Assembly (NCBI GenBank): GCA_009760855.2
Contig: WPIO01000057.1
Span: forward strand, 190,001 to 254,000
Reading direction: 5' to 3'
Length of the DNA stretch: 64,000 bases
Origin: Cristatella mucedo
Lineage: Eukaryota > Bryozoa > Phylactolaemata > Cristatellidae
Below the pieces are notes generated by a model. The model was not told the DNA's origin, ran no database searches, and saw nothing but the letters and a program-made list of their open reading frames with translations. The position numbers were made by a program, and so were the translations under genes. Each line of letters starts with the position of its first letter. Position 1 is the first letter of the stretch. This document shows, piece by piece, positions 61,501-64,000 of this stretch.

Positions 61501-64000
61501 TTGCCCATAACTAGTTAGTTAGTTTTATCATCGTTTAGTTTTAGAAAATTTGCTGCCATCCATGTGCGGATGTCATCAATGCATGCAGCAAGTGAGTTGA
61601 GAGAATTTGAGGTGCTCGAAGGCTGGGAGGGATCAAAGCAAAGGTACAACTGAGTGTCATCCGCATAGAAGTGAAAGCCTAGATTGTGCTTGGCAATCAC
61701 ATCAGCAAGAGGCAGAGTATAAACGGTGAAAAGTACCGGACCTAGCACTGAGCCCTGAGGTACTCCATATTTTAGAGGTACTTCAGATGATCTTTGTCCA
61801 TTCACGTCAATACTCTGGAGTCTCCCACTGAGATAGGACCTGAACCACTGCAGAGCAGTGCCAGTGATGCCCAGGCGAGAAGAGAGGCGCTCTAGAAGTA
61901 CTTTGTGATCGATGGTATCAAAAGCTGCCGAAAGATCGAGCAAAACAAGAAGAGACACTCTACCCATGTCTGCATTCCTAAGTAGGTCGTTGTATACCCG
62001 AAGCAATGCTGACTCTGTGGAGTGATTAGCTCTAAAGCCAGACTGGAACTTACTAGCAAGGTGTGAGGTTTCGATATAGGAGTTCAGCTGGTCTGCCATA
62101 AACATGCACCCGCAGGAGATGCTTCCGCGTCTACTGGCCTCAAGTAACATCAGCAGACTTCGTGCCCGATTCAACCGCTGCACCTCCAGCTCCTTCGCTA
62201 TAGCGACTGCGGATATGCAAAAAAGCCACCAATGCATTCTCATTCTTTCCGAGCTAGAATTTTAATGTGACAGAGCGACTAAATTAAGTAGTTACTCGTG
62301 TTGGGCATGTTATTCTTGCTCGCACTAAGAAAAGATCTGCCACTAGTGCTACACAAGTCGCGGCCGTTACTCTCTAGGGCGGCCTAGCTAGGTAATTCGG
62401 GAACGAATTTCGCACACATTTCGAAGTGGACTCGTTGCGTTGATATACCTGACTCAGTCAGGTCTTCTTAGGCGTGATTTATTTCCCTATTTACGCCCCC
62501 TCCGCCGCTTTCTTGCCTCCCGCGCCATTCCAACGACGAGCTGGGCTTCGCGGTTTTGCCCGTTTCCTTTCGAGCCTCAGGCACAGGCGAGCGCTAGCGG
62601 GGCTTCCGGATCTGCTTCCACTGCCATCTGCCGCGAGCAAATCTTCCTAGACAAGCGACGTCGCAGCCGATTTCGACATCGATGACGTTGCAGCCGATCG
62701 CGAGCGCAATTGCTGCGTCACCTCCCAAAGTGCACGTGAAGCCTCGCCGATAAGCGCGGCACTCACCCGCTGTCGCTGCAGAGTCCTCGATCAGGGGAAA
62801 CGGATCGCCGTACGCAATAATGAGGTCGAGCAGCTGATCGTCGCCGCTCTTGACGCTGAAGAACTGCCAGTCCAGACGCACATCTGAAATCCCAGCGGCA
62901 GCGGCTAAATCCTCGCGAGTCTGAGAGGCTCGCCGACGCCGCCACCACGGCGATCGCCGAAGCGATCGTCCTTGAGACCGCCGCACTCACCGTGGGCGAC
63001 TCCGGCGAGTCGCCACCGCCCGGACGTGCTCGCGGCCTCGGAGCGACACGGACTCGACTTACCGTACGGACTAACGTTATTTATTCGCACCCTGCGGCTA
63101 ACGGCATCCGCGTTCGAGGCGTGAGTTCCGAATCTGTAAACGACGACGACGAGGACGACTTCCTTAGGTCGCGGTCCTTAGGTGGGGATTGGCGCGTTAG
63201 CACTGGCTGCGGCCGTGAGGTATTGGCGCGCTCGCTGGAATCGTTCCGAAGAGCCCAGATGATCCGAGCCCGCTACTCTTCCGGTAGTCAGAAACCCGAC
63301 ATGGAAGCAGGCTGCGCAATTTTACGGGACTTGGTGTGTTGGCGAGCCGAAGGCTGGGATGCTCGTACGGCAGCGGTCGCACAGGCACCAGCGGCGATTG
63401 GAATAGCGACGCTGCAAATTTTCGGCAAATTCGCGCAGGCGTCGCCCGTTCTTGTAGTGTGAGGGCGTTTTAGCCCGGGCAGTTTTCTTTAGCAGCAGAT
63501 TGGCAAAGAACAATCCGAGTTAGAATAATAAGAATACACTTGATAAAGCGCCCTCAAAGAACTCAATTTCTTTCTAGGCGCTTTCCATTTGCTGCAAAGG
63601 ATGCACGATCGAATGGTTCGGCCAATAATCTTGCTAGTGATTGGTCTCTACCCGCGAAGTGCATCGTGAAAATGCGCATCAAAAAATCTACTTCCGCTTG
63701 CGCGTGCAAGCGAGCAAGTCCGGCGGTGCGTATCTGCGGATTTACGTGAGACTGTGATCGGAGTGATTTGAAGCCAGTGAACGCGTTGAAGAATAGAACG
63801 ATCACAGTTTGACTAGCTTGGTACATTTTAAGTTCTGAAAGCAAGGGCGATGCCAATATATATATATATAGTCCGTACTTCACCTCAGAGTGACTTCTTT
63901 GTCCAGAGACTGGCTTCCGGCCATCTGGAATAGAAGGGGTACGCCGGTCACCTCCAATCGAAGCGGAATGTAGATGGGCTTGAGGTCGCCGACCTCGCAT
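51324..64000 (-). CDS. ciliary ASH/MSP Ig-domain protein, DLEC1-like, C-terminal part
   Basis: Exons in order of translation: 64000(open)-63884, 63133-63063, 62883-62767, 58253-58114, 57837-57721, 55506-55415, 55287-55029, 53538-53261, 51468-51324. They join in phase to give about 444 residues ending at TAG 51326-51324. Repeated beta-sandwich signatures of ASPM-SPD2-Hydin (ASH) domains are visible: [68 protein letters not shown] and [10 protein letters not shown]. Such proteins sit in motile cilia and flagella. The order and spacing seem closest to DLEC1 (CFAP81), but HYDIN, CFAP47 or CFAP65 relatives are possible. The N-terminal exons lie beyond 64000. One junction uses a GC donor. Confidence 0.82.
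52483..52535. repeat. (AG)n microsatellite
   Basis: About 26 AG units in the last intron of the DLEC1-like gene. Confidence 0.96.
53035..53115 (+). mobile_element. short L2 family 1 fragment
   Basis: TTTTGTCACTAACTTGTAGGTCTCTTCATTCTCTCTTGGCTC...TATCTAAACT resembles the region coding for [18 protein letters not shown]. Confidence 0.5.
53261..53538 (-). CDS. DLEC1-like gene, exon with ASH domain core
   Basis: 278 bp, acceptor GTGTCGTTGCAG, donor GGCCAC|GTAAGT. Encodes [20 protein letters not shown] then [20 protein letters not shown] and VWTAHLRPL, the classic start of an ASH domain (DFG...G......L.N.S), and ends with the hydrophobic [10 protein letters not shown] strand. Confidence 0.88.
53770..53912 (+). 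mobile_element. L2 family 1 fragment
   Basis: GACTAGGCGACATTTAAAATGAAGCTAAAGG...GATACATTTATCCCGGGTCC matches the [17 protein letters not shown]...GSL region and the first 3' UTR bases. Confidence 0.65.
53918..54070 (-). mobile_element. SINE-B, diverged
   Basis: TTAGCTGATTTAGCAGCCTC...CACCACCGCTTGCAGTGGGTAATAAAG...GCAGGACTCAAACCCACGACC, minus orientation, head poorly preserved. Confidence 0.75.
54150..54290 (-). mobile_element. SINE-A copy
   Basis: Tail, TTTGTATAGCGCCCCAAGAGAACTCAATCTCTATTCAGGCG body, GGGCTCGAGCCCACGACC B-box region and CGGGGCGGGCAGCTTAACC A-box side. Minus orientation, the same strand as the host gene. Confidence 0.88.
54581..54823 (+). CDS. open frame of 80 codons, doubtful
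   Basis: A plus-strand frame reading [21 protein letters not shown] and ending at 54823. It looks protein-like in composition (leucine-rich, charged) but lies in an intron of the DLEC1-like gene on the opposite strand, and I recognise no family. It could be a transposon remnant. Confidence 0.18.
   Translation: MQQQRVSTHLDGTITEQYLHLLAKEELPLSILNAKHCLLRPDVLNLANLEGLSQVQKRLYDDEAYVQLENIHIPHISAVF
55029..55287 (-). CDS. DLEC1-like gene, exon with inter-domain segment
   Basis: 259 bp, acceptor TTTTTCTTTAG, donor TCTCAG|GTTTGT. Encodes [36 protein letters not shown] and [16 protein letters not shown], a further Ig-like unit in which [13 protein letters not shown] is the N-S-type strand. Confidence 0.88.
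55415..55506 (-). CDS. DLEC1-like gene, short exon
   Basis: 92 bp, acceptor GCTATCTCTAG, donor GCCCG|GTAAGC. Encodes [15 protein letters not shown] and [16 protein letters not shown]. Phase 0 in and 2 out, matching both neighbours. Confidence 0.85.
55795..56165 (-). mobile_element. L2 family 2, 3' end
   Basis: GTAGTGTAATGTATCTCCGTCAGTAACTCC...GCACTCACAGCCTAAGCGGC up to GTCTTTAAGCGGAGGAATGGGAC, nearly identical to the copy at 10190. Same strand as the host gene. Confidence 0.88.
56166..57319. other. intron sequence, no gene seen
   Basis: Frames of 60-90 codons occur on both strands without a recognisable domain. A short run of TTTC units is near 56515. Confidence 0.3.
57320..57435 (-). mobile_element. 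SINE-A, diverged
   Basis: ATTTGTGTATTTCTCCTGAGAGAAATCAATTTCTATCCAGGTGCTT...GGGGCTAGAGCCCACGAGC...GGCGAGCACCTTGCCCC, minus orientation. Confidence 0.72.
57721..57837 (-). CDS. DLEC1-like gene, exon
   Basis: 117 bp, phase 0 at both ends, acceptor GTTCGTTGCAG, donor AGTAAG|GTACGG. Encodes [20 protein letters not shown] and [14 protein letters not shown], the strand pair after the PYSVSP motif in ASH domains. Confidence 0.87.
58114..58253 (-). CDS. DLEC1-like gene, exon with GC splice donor
   Basis: 140 bp, acceptor CCTCTTTTCCAG. Encodes [33 protein letters not shown] and [11 protein letters not shown]. No GT donor fits; CAGATG|GCAAGT is a near-ideal GC donor and gives the phase 0 needed by the next exon. 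Confidence 0.83.
58313..59710 (+). mobile_element. L2 family 1, RT to 3' end, antisense in intron
   Basis: Starts in the [14 protein letters not shown] block, continues through the FYADDTQ box (58655-58680), [17 protein letters not shown] and C-terminal blocks to the stem-loop and (TTA)n tail at 59710. Broken by several indels and by a 43-nt foldback insertion. Its 5' end is about 60 bp from the splice acceptor of exon 58253-58114. Confidence 0.93.
58608..58690. repeat. perfect 40-bp inverted repeat with 3-nt loop
   Basis: 58608-58647 is the exact reverse complement of 58651-58690, separated by TAC. The right arm is normal L2 sequence around the catalytic box; the left arm is absent from all other copies and was inserted after ACAATCTA. 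Confidence 0.95.
59750..59818 (-). mobile_element. SINE-B fragment
   Basis: ACTCAAACCCACGACCCGGGTCGTGCAGAGCGGGCACCTTACACCTCAG is a B-box to A-box segment of a tRNA-like head, without the rest of the element. Confidence 0.5.
59819..60307. other. intron sequence, no gene seen
   Basis: A minus-strand stretch near 60090-60190 reads [19 protein letters not shown] for a short distance, which I cannot assign. Otherwise nothing was recognised. Confidence 0.3.
60308..60486 (-). mobile_element. SINE-B copy
   Basis: CTAGCTGATTAAACAGCC...CACCGCTTGCAGTGGCGATAAAGG...GGAATCGAACCCACGACCTCGG...CCTTACCTAGTGTGCCATCACGGCTC. The best preserved head of the family, with clear A and B boxes on the minus strand. 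Confidence 0.9.
60612..62098 (-). mobile_element. L2 family 1, least damaged copy of the RT to 3' end
   Basis: Read on the minus strand from 62098: [57 protein letters not shown], then the C-terminal domain to the stop near 60804, the 3' UTR, stem-loop and tail. One nonsense change (TTA to TAA near 61512) is the only break in about 430 codons, so this is a recent insertion. Same strand as the host gene. Confidence 0.93.
62110..62206 (-). CDS. possible extra exon of the DLEC1-like gene
   Basis: A strong acceptor (GGCTTTTTTGCATATCCGCAG) is followed by [19 protein letters not shown] and [14 protein letters not shown], open and helix-like, up to a possible donor TGCGG|GTGCAT. The entry phase fits exon 62883-62767. 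The exit phase (2) does not fit exon 58253-58114, so either a further exon is missing, another donor is used, or this is a relic. L2 sequence begins about 10 bp beyond the donor. Confidence 0.4.
62767..62883 (-). CDS. DLEC1-like gene, exon
   Basis: 117 bp, acceptor GCTGGGATTTCAG, donor ACAGCGG|GTGAGT. Encodes [20 protein letters not shown] and [16 protein letters not shown]. Entry phase 1 completes the Asp codon of YDVRLDW. Confidence 0.88.
63063..63133 (-). CDS. DLEC1-like gene, short exon
   Basis: 71 bp, acceptor GTCGTTTACAG, donor GTACG|GTAAGT. Encodes [15 protein letters not shown] and RINNVSPY, the opening strands of an ASH domain. It bridges phase 2 to phase 1 between its neighbours. 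Confidence 0.83.
63536..63620 (-). mobile_element. L2 family 1, 3' tail only
   Basis: ACTTGATAAAGCGCCCTCAAAGAACTCAATTTCTTTCTAGGCGCTTTCCATTTGCTGCAAAGG, stem-loop and adjoining 3' UTR in minus orientation. Confidence 0.8.
63884..64000 (-). CDS. DLEC1-like gene, exon running out of the window
   Basis: Encodes [19 protein letters not shown] then [19 protein letters not shown], the last strand of one ASH domain and the linker to the next. Donor CTGAG|GTGAAG at 63884, phase 2. The upstream end lies beyond 64000. Confidence 0.82.

Noticed and set aside
62992-63462. 156-codon plus frame with an acidic run
   Set aside because: It overlaps the exon at 63133-63063 of the minus-strand DLEC1-like gene, which has splice sites and matching phases; the plus frame has neither.

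Overview
This is metazoan nuclear DNA, probably from an invertebrate. Spliced genes are separated by introns packed with non-LTR retrotransposons of the L2/CR1 type, two tRNA-derived SINE families, remnants of DNA transposons, one solo LTR and long microsatellites. Nothing bacterial, viral or organellar is visible. The sequence alone does not fix the species.

Three protein-coding genes can be supported well. (1) A USP3-type ubiquitin hydrolase on the minus strand, 42371 down to 23154. I could rebuild it as 13 exons whose reading phases all match, giving about 562 residues: a ZnF-UBP domain, a linker with two AT-hook-like motifs, and a complete USP catalytic domain. (2) NSUN6, a tRNA m5C methyltransferase, on the plus strand at 42855-44264. 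It is intronless, 469 codons long, and starts 483 bp from the USP3 start codon in a head-to-head arrangement. (3) The C-terminal part of a ciliary ASH/MSP-type Ig-domain protein, most like DLEC1, on the minus strand from 64000 down to a stop at 51324. It has nine phase-compatible exons plus one possible extra exon.

Layout: 1-7.4 kb holds microsatellites, a frameshifted L2 copy (1860-4455), an older L2 copy of a second family and a duplicated 126-bp sequence. 7.5-23 kb is mostly repeats and unassigned DNA, with possible coding exons near 4.9 and 7.6 kb, L2 copies at 9.5, 10.2, 12.6 and 18.7 kb, and an L2 endonuclease fragment split by a 477-bp solo LTR. 23.1-42.4 kb is USP3 with its introns. 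42.4-44.3 kb is the shared promoter interval and NSUN6. 44.7-49.7 kb is a transposon cluster (L2 ends, a TA-flanked pogo-like element carrying a SINE, a hAT transposase remnant split by an L2 end). 51.3-64 kb is the DLEC1-like gene, one of whose introns holds two L2 copies in inverted orientation.

The common thread in the repeats is the 3' end. The first L2 family ends in a conserved stem-loop, and SINE-A carries nearly the same stem-loop behind its tRNA-like head. This fits a SINE that borrows the L2 machinery. I found no clear sign of a wholly new biological system. The best leads are the AT-hook insertion in USP3, the SINE/L2 tail sharing, the intronless NSUN6 with its shared promoter interval, and the inverted L2 pair close to splice sites.
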